DNA from: Diogma glabrata | Taxonomy: Eukaryota; Arthropoda; Insecta; Diptera; Cylindrotomidae | Direction of reading: 5' to 3' | DNA length: 64,000 nt | Assembly: GCA_963693315.1 (NCBI GenBank) | Contig: OY856188.1 | Span: forward strand, 192,288,766 to 192,352,765 | In this document: one piece after another, positions 44,675 through 54,965 of the stretch | Layout: every line of letters starts with the position of its first letter | How positions within the stretch are numbered: position 1 is the stretch's first letter | The notes under the pieces: generated by a model | Databases searched by the model: none | What the model saw: the letters and a program-made list of their open reading frames with translations, nothing else | What the model was told of the DNA's origin: nothing | Translations under genes and position numbers: made by a program

Positions 44675-45380
44675 TGTTACGTTTTTCTTAACCTCCTTCG
44701 AATTGGCCTTACTCTCAATTCGATAAACGTAATTCCCAATCTCTTCCTGAGTTCGATCACTGATTAGTAAGCACAAACACCAGGTTTTAATAAGTATTCA
44801 ACACCTTAATTGTTTCACAACAACAGGAAAACAATACAGCAAACAATATTCTTAACTAGAATATTCTTTCAACAGCTTCAGAAACTCCAACGGTTTATTG
44901 TAGAAATTTCCAGTAATAACAGCGTTAAAATAATACACAAAATATTTCTATTCAATAACACTTATAACTTTATTACACTTATAACTTTACACAAAATCTA
45001 ATTTAAAGATCACTTTTATAATTTTAACTTCACTATCGCAGGTTTAAAATAAAACTAATTCTACATTTAATTTCACTTTACTGTCGCAGGTCTAAAATAA
45101 AACTAATTAAAAACTACAAAAGGTATTTTTCTTATATACCTTCTGCAATACTTCTAGATAATTCGACATCACTTTCCAGAAACCTTGAGAAAACATTAGA
45201 ATACGCGATTATTTTACGTTATGTTGATTTGATTCATAATTATGTTTACCCTATTTCTAAGAAGAGACAACAACAACAATATTCATTTCATTAACTTGTT
45301 TGTTGATTTTATTTTCCTGGAAGTGACCGTAATCGTTTAGATCTTTCTGTAATCGTCTAGATTTTTCTGCACTCGTAACA
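44675..45380 (-). repeat. 3' LTR of element C
   Basis: This 706-bp LTR matches 47871-48576. On the plus strand it starts TGTTACGTTTTTC and ends GCACTCGTAACA. Differences from the other LTR cluster at 44688-44697 and are scattered elsewhere. Confidence 0.92.
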
Positions 45381-45381
45381 T

Positions 45382-45391
45382 TACCCTCCAC
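45382..45391 (-). other. Polypurine tract of element C
   Basis: The plus strand reads TACCCTCCACTT, so the minus strand has AAGTGGAGGG next to the 3' LTR. It is the same tract as in element A, kept although nearly all of pol is deleted. Confidence 0.75.
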
Positions 45392-47836
45392 TTAAGCCTG
45401 TTCGTCCCGAACAGGATCTAGATCTCTCCTCCAATTGTTGAATCCAAACATTTTTTTTTTTCTTTTTCTATTTCCCAGGCGGTTTAGAATTGCTTCTGGT
45501 CCCTTTCTAAGTCCTTGGCCATTACTTTGTTCTATGTCCGCCCACCGTGATAAGTATGGATTCTCATTATCTCTAAAGTCCTCCTTATCTTTTCCCTTTG
45601 AGTGTTTCACATTGCCATGTCTCCGAACCATTCTCGTTTTCAGCTGCGATTCGTCCCCGTTTGCAGCTATTTGAACCACCTCTTTTACATCGCTCACTTC
45701 GTTATGGGCTTGGAGCTGTTTCCTTTTTAACTTTCGGCGTTTGTTTAATCGTCTGCGTCGGTTGACGTTTCTCTCCCTCATCTGTTTGGATGGTGCTGGA
45801 TTTTCCTCTGCACTGCGTAGTTCCTCATCGCTACCAATAACTGTTGGCTCTGCGTCATTCACAAGTAGTGGCATCTCAACATTATTAACCTTTAGGATTC
45901 CACATCCAAAATCGAAGACTAATCCCTTCGCCTTCATGAAGTCCATCCCCAAAATGACTTCATCCATAATGTCAGCCACTAGCACCTCTTGTTGATAGCA
46001 GTTATTTCCCAATTTTATTTCAGCGATTCTTTTACCAGCTACGTCAGCGCATTCTCCAGTTACTGTTCGGAGTTTCAATCCATCTGATGATTCCAAAATG
46101 CCGTCAATTAAACCTTTGCGAACGAATGTTCGAGCTGAACCTGTATCCAGTGTCATGAAGCAACCTTTACCTTCAAGTTGTCCGTTGATACCCAAGCTTT
46201 CACCATTTACCGCAATTCTTGAAATTGGAATGTAGGCTGCATTCTCCTCACTTTTTGGCTTTACAGTTGCACCTTCAACAGGCTTCCGTTGAATAGGAGA
46301 CGAAGATCTATCACGCTTCCTGTTCCAACAGTCCTGTGAGATATGGCCCGATTTCCTACATATCCAGCACAGGAGTTTTCTACTGCTGTTCCTGAACCCT
46401 ACGTGCTCCATTTCTTCGGCTCCTCTGTTCTTCACAGAAGACGACAATCTGTCTGCTTCCCCGTTTTGCTTGCACTCCCGTGCCATGTTACCCTCTTCAT
46501 CACATACCCAGCATCTGATGTCGCTTCTATCTCTGTGTGCCAAAACTTCCCCTTTGATGTTCCCCTCCACATTCCTTTTTCTGCATCCACCAGATGGCAT
46601 ACACATCCTCTGTACCATCTCATATTGCATTGCGTATGCGACAGTTTCATTGAAAGTCGCCTTAGGTGTAGTCATTACTTTGATCCTGGTTTCTGGATCT
46701 CGGATACCATCTGTAACAGCCTCAATCTTCATTTTCTCCATAAAATACGGTGGAGTATTCGAGTGTGCCAAATGTACAAGCCGTTCTACTGCCGAAGAAT
46801 AGTCCTGAAGGCTTTCTCCATTCCGTTGCAAGCGACCCTTTAACTCGATTCGGTATAGCTCCTTTTTGTGGTCGCTGCCATATTTTCGTTCCAACGCATT
46901 CATTACTTCAGCATAGCTTTTTCGGTCGTTTTCCGGCACCGCCTGTAATGCTTCAGCTGCTTCCCCCTTTAGAGCAACTATCAATGCAGCAAGACGATTT
47001 TCGGCGTTCCAAACATTTTGATCTGCTGCGGTCTCGAACTGGAACTTGAAGATGCCGAAAGATGTGGTACCGTCATACGATAGTGGTTTCAATTTAATAT
47101 TTGCTATCTGTTGCACCACCTGTGAAGTAACTTTAGCTGTTTCAACATCCTGCAACCTCTTCTCAAAATCGTCAACTTTAGTTACAACTTTATTCAAGTC
47201 ACGCTCAAATTCTTCAATTTCGTTTTGAATTTTCTCGACTTTTACATCAAATGCCGTTGACATTTGTAGAAGCTTCTCGTCTAAGTGTTGATTTATGCTA
47301 ATATTCAACTCATTTATTTGCTGGTTCATCTCATCTTTATTTGCAGCAAGAGTTGCAGTAATCTCTTCTTTATTAACAGCAATGTTATTGTTGACTGTTT
47401 CCAGCTGTTGATTGATGTTGCTACTGATTTCTTCCTTAGTAGCAGCCATTTGTTGGTTGATGTTGCTGCTTTGTTGATCAAATTTTTGATTGAGTTCGTC
47501 TTTATTGGCAACCATATTAGCGCTTACAACATCCAGTTTTTGATTCAAATTCAAATTTATTTGTTGCATCATAGCCATTAACTGCGTAAAATCGCAGTTT
47601 CCAGATGGTAATGTTGTTGTTGTTTCTGCAACAAAACTTTTCTCCTCATCAGCTGCCACTAGATCATTATTTGTACTAATCACTCCAAACTGGTAACTTT
47701 CCACAACTACTCCACTAGCTTCCATAGCTTCTCGAAGCCGTATCGTTAATTCAGTTTTGTTGCCGGTTGTTGCCAATCCACGTTGTTCTAGTTCTTTCTT
47801 TAACTCAAGAACCTTCAAATCACTTAATAAAACCAT
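45392..47836 (-). CDS. gag-pro: Element C Gag-protease fusion protein, 814 aa, intact
   Basis: The protein starts at the ATG at 47836. Residues 1-38 are a SAP motif (DNA-binding; LSDLKVLELKKELEQRGL). Residues 80-235 form a long coiled-coil-like region of NINQQL-type repeats. Residues 245-410 are the gypsy capsid-like part. Two zinc knuckles follow: C442-C445-N450-C455, with Asn in place of His, and C490-C493-H498-C503, complete. An aspartic protease has LDTGS at 563-567 and ILGMDF at 628-633. Residues 680-800 are a Lys/Arg-rich extension (RRRRLNKRRKLKRK) seen in neither A nor B. The last residues LDPVRDEQA equal the C-terminus of the Pol of A. Gag and protease are in one frame without frameshift, unlike A. 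It could form particles and process itself, but could not copy or integrate DNA. Confidence 0.93.
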   Translation of the reverse strand: MVLLSDLKVLELKKELEQRGLATTGNKTELTIRLREAMEASGVVVESYQFGVISTNNDLVAADEEKSFVAETTTTLPSGNCDFTQLMAMMQQINLNLNQKLDVVSANMVANKDELNQKFDQQSSNINQQMAATKEEISSNINQQLETVNNNIAVNKEEITATLAANKDEMNQQINELNISINQHLDEKLLQMSTAFDVKVEKIQNEIEEFERDLNKVVTKVDDFEKRLQDVETAKVTSQVVQQIANIKLKPLSYDGTTSFGIFKFQFETAADQNVWNAENRLAALIVALKGEAAEALQAVPENDRKSYAEVMNALERKYGSDHKKELYRIELKGRLQRNGESLQDYSSAVERLVHLAHSNTPPYFMEKMKIEAVTDGIRDPETRIKVMTTPKATFNETVAYAMQYEMVQRMCMPSGGCRKRNVEGNIKGEVLAHRDRSDIRCWVCDEEGNMARECKQNGEADRLSSSVKNRGAEEMEHVGFRNSSRKLLCWICRKSGHISQDCWNRKRDRSSSPIQRKPVEGATVKPKSEENAAYIPISRIAVNGESLGINGQLEGKGCFMTLDTGSARTFVRKGLIDGILESSDGLKLRTVTGECADVAGKRIAEIKLGNNCYQQEVLVADIMDEVILGMDFMKAKGLVFDFGCGILKVNNVEMPLLVNDAEPTVIGSDEELRSAEENPAPSKQMRERNVNRRRRLNKRRKLKRKQLQAHNEVSDVKEVVQIAANGDESQLKTRMVRRHGNVKHSKGKDKEDFRDNENPYLSRWADIEQSNGQGLRKGPEAILNRLGNRKRKKKMFGFNNWRRDLDPVRDEQA

Positions 47837-47852
47837 TATTAACAGCTAACTA

Positions 47853-47870
47853 ATCCGCCGATGTCACCAA
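47853..47870 (-). other. Primer-binding site of element C
   Basis: On the minus strand TTGGTGACATCGGCGGAT follows the 5' LTR directly, identical to the site of element A at 1358-1375. Shared priming sequence supports use of the same tRNA and possibly the same RT. Confidence 0.6.
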
Positions 47871-48576
47871 TGTTACGTTTTTCACACCTTACTTCGAATT
47901 GGCCTTACTCTCAATTCGATAAACGTAATTCCCAATCTCTTCCTGAGTTCGATCACTGATTAGTAAGCACAAACACCAGGTTTTAATAAGTATTCAACAC
48001 CTTAATTGTTTCACAACAACAGGAAAACAATACAGCAAACAATATTCTTAACTAGAATATTCTTTCAACAGCTTCAGAAACTCCAACGGTTTATTGTAGA
48101 AATTTCCAGTAATAACAGCGTTAAAATAATACACAAAATATTTCTACTCAATAACACTTATAACTTTATTACACTTATAACTTTACACAAAATCCAATTT
48201 AAAGATCACTTTTATAATTTTAACTTCACTATCGCAGGTTTAAAATAAAACTAATTCTACATTTAATTTCACTTTACTGTCGCAGGTCTAAAATAAAACT
48301 AATTAAAAACTACAAAAGGTATTTTTCTTATATACCTTCTGTAATACTTCTAGATAATTCGACATCACTTTCCAGAAACCTTGAGAAAACATTAGAATAC
48401 TCGATTATTTTACGTTATGTTGATTTGATTCATAATTATGTTTACCCTATTTCTAAGAAGAGACAACAACAACAATATTAATTTCATTAACTTGTTTGTT
48501 GATTTTATTTTCCTGGAAGTGACCGTAATCGTTTAGATCTTTCTGTAATCGTCTAGATTTTTCTGCACTCGTAACA
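47871..48576 (-). repeat. 5' LTR of element C
   Basis: This 706-bp LTR has the TATA-like motif (TATATAAG on the minus strand, near 48335), the two CCTGCGATA/CCTGCGACA motifs and AATAAAG. It is followed by CTAT, the target duplication in the LTR of D. Confidence 0.92.
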
Positions 48577-48966
48577 CTATTTTAAAAATAACTTCTATTT
48601 ACACGATTTTATATGCCCGGTACAACTTTCGTTTACAATTAAATTTTAATCACATTAAACTATTTCTCCTATCGCAACTTTACATTTAATTTTATACCAA
48701 CGCAGGTCTAAAATAAAACTAATCTAATTTTGCAAGAGACATATTCCTTATATACAATTCTACATAATTTCTCGCATATTCTAGGAAAAACTAAGAAAGA
48801 TCTGGAATAGAAATCTACGTAATTATTTTCGAATATATTTTATTTCATGTTGACCCAAGTTCTAAGAAACGAATGTGACCTTGATTTTATTTTTGAAATA
48901 TGTATTGTATATCGTGAATTGAATTGAATGTTTTGTATTTTATTGCCTTTATGTAGAATCGTAACA
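48577..48966 (-). repeat. LTR of element D, right piece
   Basis: This piece resumes the LTR interrupted at 44674 and ends GTAACA at 48966. It contains AACGCAGGTCTAAAATAAAACTAAT, shared in part with the LTRs of C, and a diverged TATATACAATTC. The flank after it (ATAC...) cannot be checked because the other end of D is lost. Confidence 0.72.
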
Positions 48967-50169
48967 ATACGTACAAGTTTTAAAAAGTCAAGTCAAAAAA
49001 ATTAGAAAACTCCTAATAATTATTATTAAAACTTACATTACATATTTTTTTATAAAGAAGGGGGAAGATCTTGTTTGGACCAAGATTGTAAACCAGGCCC
49101 TGGTTCTGGCATTTGTTTTTATCGTCCTGGCTGGATTAGGGTGAACTAGAACGTCTTGGTAGGGTATTTCACAGCTGCTACGTACCAGAAATCAAATATG
49201 ATTTCTTTGTTCTTGAATATCTTATTTATCCTGGTTAAGAAGATCTGTAACCGGTCATAGTGGTTGTCTGACTCGACCTGGATATTTTAAAGTGTAACAC
49301 GTCGCATTAGAGATAAATTCGATCCCAATCATGAAGATTTAATTTTTCTAATAAAAAACAAATCTGCGCTAGTCGAACTAAAAAGAAGTTAACAAACCAG
49401 TCAAACGACAAAGTATTGCTCAATAAAATCATATAACAATAGTCTAATTTAATTATTCCTTAGAGTTAAAATAAAAGACAGCTTTCTATATCATTTGTAA
49501 AAACACAATAATATCGAAACATACCTGTCCATCCAATATTCATCCATTTATTCGTTATATTTAACCATTTCATAATAAATATCACGTATATAGCTCATTA
49601 AATCAAATTAATTCCTTGAAAACAATTAAAACGAATTCGTCAACAAAACTTCTACTCAATCACAAAAACACATCCATTGCCAAAGCTATAAAAACAAACC
49701 AGAAAACAACTTTAACACACAAAATAGATAATAAACTAAAGACGCAACTTTCATAAATGATTAATCAAGAAGCATAATTTTATTTCTTTTTTTTTATATA
49801 ACTTTACCATCTTATGATTCATTCATATCCGGTTCTTCACTTGAACATTATTTCATTTCTTAAGATATATACATATATTTTTTTTATTTCTGATATTAAG
49901 TAATAAAAGAACCAAACCAAAACGTGCATAAGAAATATTAAATTTAAATATACGCAAATAAAAAAAATCGAATAAACTCAACGATTAGCATCAGGCTAAG
50001 ATCGCTAAGATAGTGTTGAATAAATCTTTTAATTTATAGGTCAAAGTTTTGTCAAAAAATATTTTACTTTACTTGAAGATTTTGGTATAATTCACTAAAA
50101 AAAATAAAATTAAACTTTTTCGATTTTATATGCAAATTGAGATGATTGTATTATGATCTACATTAATGA
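48967..50169. other. A+T-rich region with no supported gene
   Basis: I see no long open frame, no element ends and no RNA gene. Confidence 0.5.
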
Positions 50170-50639
50170 TAGTCCAGTAACTTTGTCGCCTGAGTGTATG
50201 GGGTAGTATGCGTCAAATCCGGTAGTTCTGATTTTTTGCAGACTTGTTTATGATGTTGGCCTAATGAATAATCCAAGTTTGTGACCTCGAGCGCCGAACG
50301 CAACTTCGTCAAAAATCGCAAAAATCGTTATTTTTTCAAATTTTGGCGATTATAACCATAAAGGGCTAGTTTTTTCTTCAACCTTTCTTAGGCCGTTTTT
50401 AAAGTAGACTAAATTTTCTACAATATGATACTAGAACTGTCTCTGTAGACCCACTAGTTTCCGAGATTAAGCCTTTCAAAGTTTATCACTTTTTTCGAAC
50501 TTCGCAATTGCTTGCAATATACCTTTGTAGAGTTTTCTACATCCCTGTCCTAATAATTGTATTAATAGATATATGTGTGTGGTGGCCGATGAGAAACGAA
50601 GATTATGTAACTGTACCTGATCATTTTTGTAGTTGCAGT

Positions 50640-50814
50640 AGCAGATATCCCAGAAGGTGACGATCTCTCCGATGTCGAGATGGAGGATGACTTGTGGGCA
50701 CACGACGTCGACGATTCATCACCATCCCCTGATGGGGATATGCCATCCCAATACGTCAATCCAGATACGGACGAACCTCAAGCGGAACCTTCCAAGAGAG
50801 CTAAATTAATTTAA
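50640..50814 (+). pseudogene. Acidic ORF fragment in the DNA transposon
   Basis: After a TTTTTGTAG splice-acceptor-like sequence the plus strand encodes about 57 residues rich in Asp and Glu (DIPEGDDLSDVEMEDDLW, then SSPSPDGDMPSQ), ending SKRAKLI and a stop. Acidic N-terminal regions of this sort occur in piggyBac-like and other transposases, but the fragment is too short to assign. There is no ATG near its start, so it would be an exon or a relic. Confidence 0.4.
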
Positions 50815-51311
50815 TTTTTTGATGTAGTCCAGTAACTTTGTCGCCTGAGAGTATTGGGTCTAATCCGGTAGTTTTCATAGTCTGCGTCAAATCCGGTAGT
50901 TCTGATTTTTTGCAGACTTGTTTATGATGTTGGCCTAATGAATAATCCAAGTTTGTGACCTCGAACGCTGAACGCAACTTTGTCAAAAATCGAAAAATCG
51001 AAAAAACCGCGAAAAATCGTTTTTTTTTTTTTGTTCAAATTTTGGCGATTATAACCCTAAAGGCCTAGTTTTTTCTTTAAAATTTTTTAAATGTTTTTAA
51101 AGTAGACTAAATTTGCTACAATATGATATCAAAACTGTCTCTGTAGACCCAATAGTTTCCGAGATTAAGCCTTTCAAAGTTTATCACTTTTTTCGAACTT
51201 CGCAATTGCTTGCAATTTATACCTTTGTAGAGTTTTGTACATCCCTGTCCTAATAATTGTATTAATAAATACATGTGTGTGTGGTGGCTAATGAGAAATA
51301 GTAGATTGTAT

Positions 51312-51411
51312 TACTAGTGCGAATGTGTTTTCCAAACAAGAGTTAATTTGCAGCATGACCGTAGGGAGCGCTGCAATAACTCGCGTTTGGAAAACGCATT
51401 CGCACTAGTTA
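51312..51411. mobile_element. 100-bp hairpin MITE
   Basis: ACTAGTGCGAATG and its complement CATTCGCACTAGT bound a sequence that folds almost completely (GTTTTCCAAAC pairs with GTTTGGAAAAC; GAGTTA and TTGCAGC pair with GCTGCAATAACTC), around a small GC-rich loop. No coding is present. Confidence 0.75.
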
Positions 51412-51481
51412 TACACACAATTTTTTGTAACAAATGCATAAAATTTATAAATATTGATTTAATTGTTAATTTAATCATTTA

Positions 51482-51612
51482 TTTCCTTTTGCTGAACAAC
51501 TGTTTGGAGAATTTCAGTGTGGTTTCCGGCGGGGCCGAGGTACTACCGATGCACTTTTCTCGATAAGGATGATTTTGGAAAAGAATCGAGAGTTCAACAT
51601 ACCTGTGCACAC
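51482..51612 (+). pseudogene. Captured 130-bp fragment of a LINE reverse transcriptase
   Basis: The plus strand encodes PFAEQLFGEFQCGFRRGRGT and continues through LFSIRMILEKNREFNIPVH. This differs at only two residues, in the part compared, from the LINE at 26582-26440 (FGEYQ, EKCRE). The match stops abruptly on both sides. There is no poly(A) or target duplication, so it was probably copied into the transposon by a repair or template-switch event. Confidence 0.85.
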
Positions 51613-52056
51613 TGTTCACACTTTTCATTTTCTTTTTTAACATCCCACCATAAAAGTACAGGGCTTCAATAGTATATTCAGGGTCAAAGTTCATTTAGAA
51701 CGACAGAATTGCAAAAAATTGCGAAGTTCGAAAAAAATGATAAACTTTGAAAGGCTTAATCTCGGAAACTAGTGGGTCTGCAGAGACAGTTCTAGTATCA
51801 TATTGTAGCAAATTTAGTCTACTTTAAAAACGGCCTAAGAAAAGTTAAAGAAAAAACTAGTACTTTATGGCTATAATCGCCAAAATTTGAAAAAATAACG
51901 ATTTTTTCGCAGTTTTTGCGATTTTTGACCAAGTTGCGTTCGGCGCTCGAGGTCACAAACTTGGATTATTCATTAGGCCAACATCATAAGCAAGTCTGCA
52001 AAAAATCAGAACTACCGGATTTGACGCATACGGTAATGTATAAAGTTACTGGACTA

Positions 52057-53390
52057 TGAAGTAAATAATGAAAATAGAATTTTAACAATTGTTGAGTGAA
52101 TTAATGAGATTTTTATGAAGTGGAATTGATTTGAATTTTAAATGTCGATTACATTCGAGGAGTAAAACTTTGTATTTAATTTGCGTAGCTTACGAATTAC
52201 AGTTAATGAATTATTTTGTTGAAAATTATAACAACATTACAATTTAATCATTTTTCATAATTTGAATTTCATTCTTATTCTGATTCGTTTCTGTGAACGT
52301 CAATTTTTGTATTAAGAATATGTATTCTAAGGATTCTAGAAAAATAAAACAACAAACAAGTCCTGACTGACTTAAGTCGTTTTGTGCTTGTTTTTTTTAA
52401 AGTAAGCCTAATTATATCCTGCACTATTATTATGACTCTCTGGCACAGGGTTTACAACTGAATTTTATTGGCGTGCCGAAACAATTTTTTTTTAAGTAAA
52501 ACTTCTTTAGCCGCGTTGTGCAATTTTGTATGGAGTAAAATTTATATAGTTGCGTACTCATTTTTAAGGGAACAAAATATTTTTAAATATGAAATACATC
52601 TATCATTTCTTAGCGTTTCAAATTGCGATGTGGATATCGCGGTCGACTGAGGTTTTATAGGTCGTGAGTTCAATTCCTGGTCTGGTACATCTTTTTATTG
52701 GCTTTTTTTTAATTTTTATTAAATATAATTAAAATTTTTTACTATTCATGAACTCATAAAAATCATAAAAATTTCTTTTTCGAATTTTAAAAAATTGAAC
52801 TATAATGCAGTTTTTTAAAGTTATATTGCTACTGTCTTATGCATTCGAGTCATCATGCTAAAGAAATATTTAATATATATAAAATTGAAAGTATGCCTGT
52901 TTGTCCTTTATGTATTAATACAATAATCATCATGAAAATTTAGGAAGCTGTTGTGTACACTAGCCCAAAGATAATTGGCAAATTTTCTATTTTCAAAAAT
53001 TGCACCACAGGGCCCTTATAATTATCTTAAGGGATTTTGCCTAAACGTTGTAATTATTTAATTTGTTTTTTATTTAAATATCGTTTTAAACGGTAGTTTG
53101 CTTTGATCAATATTTTTTTTTTTGAACATAATTTTTATGAAATTAAAAATAACGTCAGAAAGATAGTATAACCTGAAACAATTACATTTGTATATCAAAA
53201 TTATATGTATTGGAATCTAACACATCATGATGCTACAAATTTTATCATCTACACCAAATATGTTGTTGGTTTGGAATTGTATGTAATACATGTTTCTAAA
53301 ATTAAGTGAAGACTTAATACTTGTAACTTGATACTTTATAATATCAATTGTATCGGTTTAAAGCTCACAAATACGAGACGGACAGACGTT
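52057..53390. other. A+T-rich region with no supported gene
   Basis: The only item of note is the tRNA-like stretch at 52625-52690; otherwise there are no open frames or element ends that I can support. Confidence 0.45.
52625..52690 (+). other. tRNA-like / Pol III promoter-like sequence
   Basis: GTGAGTTCAATTCCTGG resembles a B box (GGTTCGANTCC) with two mismatches. TGGATATCGCGGTCGACTG about 40 bp upstream is A-box-like. A T-run follows at 52691. The arms do not pair well enough for a functional tRNA. It could be a tRNA pseudogene or the head of a SINE. Confidence 0.3.
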
Positions 53391-54965
53391 TATGAGGACA
53401 TTGTTTTTAGTTTTGGGCAGCGATGTATATCAAACATAAAACTCTTTGTTGAAGTACAAGTATTTTTATCTCTGTTTAAAAATTTGTTACACAACAAACA
53501 CGAAAAATTAATACGTTGCCGGCAAATTATAACAGATCATATATTAATATAATTCTTAGTGAAAAGATGATACAATACACCCGCAAACTAATCAAAAACC
53601 GCTCCATTTAGCGTTTCGAGAAAATATTTCTAAATCACAAATTCATATTTCTTTCTCAATTCCAAAAATATTGTAAAAATTAAATAAAATAAAAAATTCA
53701 AACTTTTTTCAACCAAAATTCTAAAAGTTTTAAAAAATTATTACAAAATCAAAGATTGAAACTTTTTTCAAAATTCTAAAAATATTGCAAAAGTTATAAC
53801 AATATCAAAAATTGAAACTTTTTCTAATATTCTTAAAAAATTGCAAAAATTATAACAAAATCAAAAATACATTTTTTTTTCAAAATTCCAAAAATTATAA
53901 TAAAATCAAAAGTTTAAATTTTGAAAATTTTTTTAAAATATTGCAAAAATTCAAACTTTTTTCAAAATTCTTAAAATATTCAAAAAATTATAACACAATC
54001 AATGTACAAACTTTTTCAAAATTCCAAAAATTATAATAAAAACAAAAATTTTAACTTTTTCAAAATTCTAAAAATATTCCGAAAATTCTTACAAAATTCA
54101 AACTTTTTTTAAAATTCTAGAATTATTGCAAAATTTCTTAATTCACATACTCAAAAAAACAAGCTTATCCAAAATTCTAAAAATATTGCAAAAATTATAA
54201 TAAAACCAAAATTGAAACTTTTTCAAAATTCCAAAAATATTTCAAAAATTATAACAAAATCAGAAACACAAATTTTTTCCAAAATTAAAAAAAAATTAGA
54301 AAATCAAAAATTGAAACGTTTTCCAAACAAAAAAAAACGTTTTCCAAAATTCTAAAAATATTCCAAAAATTATAACAAAATCAAAAATTTGAACTTTTTC
54401 AAAACTCTAAAAATATTCCGAAATTTCTTACAAAATCAAAAATGCAAACTTTTTCAAAATTCCAAAAATATTTCAAAAATTATAACAAAATCCAAAATTT
54501 CCATTTTCAATTCTTGATTTCATCAAGATTTCGCTAAAATTTCATGTCAAACAAATAATTAATTTCGTTTTTTTTCCAAAACATTGAGTAAAAAAAAGTG
54601 AAAATCATTCTTTTGACACACTTGACAACATTTTTTTGACAAACTTATAATGCAATAATCTAGATTTTGGTCTCACATACCAATTCCGACCATCAAGATT
54701 TCTCCAAATCCAATGTTCCTATTCCTACTCGTAATCACTTAAAATAACCCTTTTTTCAGCAAAAATATGCAAATTTTCTTGTTTTGACACACTTGACGAT
54801 TTTTTTGATACACATCCGGGACAGCTATCGAACACATCGTCCTTTCGGCTCTTACCATTGAGAATACCTATTTTTAGAAACAACTATTTTTGAAATCCCT
54901 CCAGTGGTTTTCTAGATTTCGTCGGTTGTGACGGACAGCCGGTCGGCAGACAGTCATACATTTTT

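Larger units (their letters stand above)
44675..48576 (-). mobile_element. Gag-protease-only LTR retrotransposon C
   Basis: This 3902-bp element is flanked by CTAT (44671-44674 and 48577-48580). It has two LTRs of 706 bp each, a primer-binding site, one ORF of 814 codons, and a polypurine tract. RT, RNase H and integrase are absent: after the protease and a basic linker the frame joins the last residues of an A-type Pol (LDPVRDEQA) and its polypurine tract. The LTRs differ at roughly ten sites, so the insertion is older than A and B, yet the ORF is intact. It must depend on enzymes from another element to move. Confidence 0.92.
43815..48966 (-). mobile_element. Truncated gypsy element D, interrupted by element C
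   Basis: On the minus strand it has a 5' LTR (48966-48577, then 44674-44373 after removal of C and one CTAT) starting TGTTACGATTC, a primer-binding site like that of A, and the start of gag (44338-43815). The rest of gag, all of pol and the 3' LTR are gone, replaced at about 43815 by other sequence. It is a diverged relative of A and C. Confidence 0.75.
50170..52056. mobile_element. Composite DNA transposon with long inverted ends
   Basis: A block starting TAGTCCAGTAACTTTGTCGCC is present directly at 50170 and 50825, and inverted with its end at 52056 (AGTTACTGGACTA). Each block is about 370-470 bp and includes GTCAAATCCGGTAGTTCTG and CTCTGTAGACCCA. The outer blocks form long inverted repeats. 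The flanks allow a 2-bp TA or 3-bp TGA duplication, so the superfamily is open. Inside are an acidic ORF fragment, a hairpin MITE and a piece of LINE RT. Confidence 0.72.

Noticed and set aside
46343..46843. 166-codon plus-strand ORF
   Set aside because: It is antisense to the intact Gag-protease ORF of element C.
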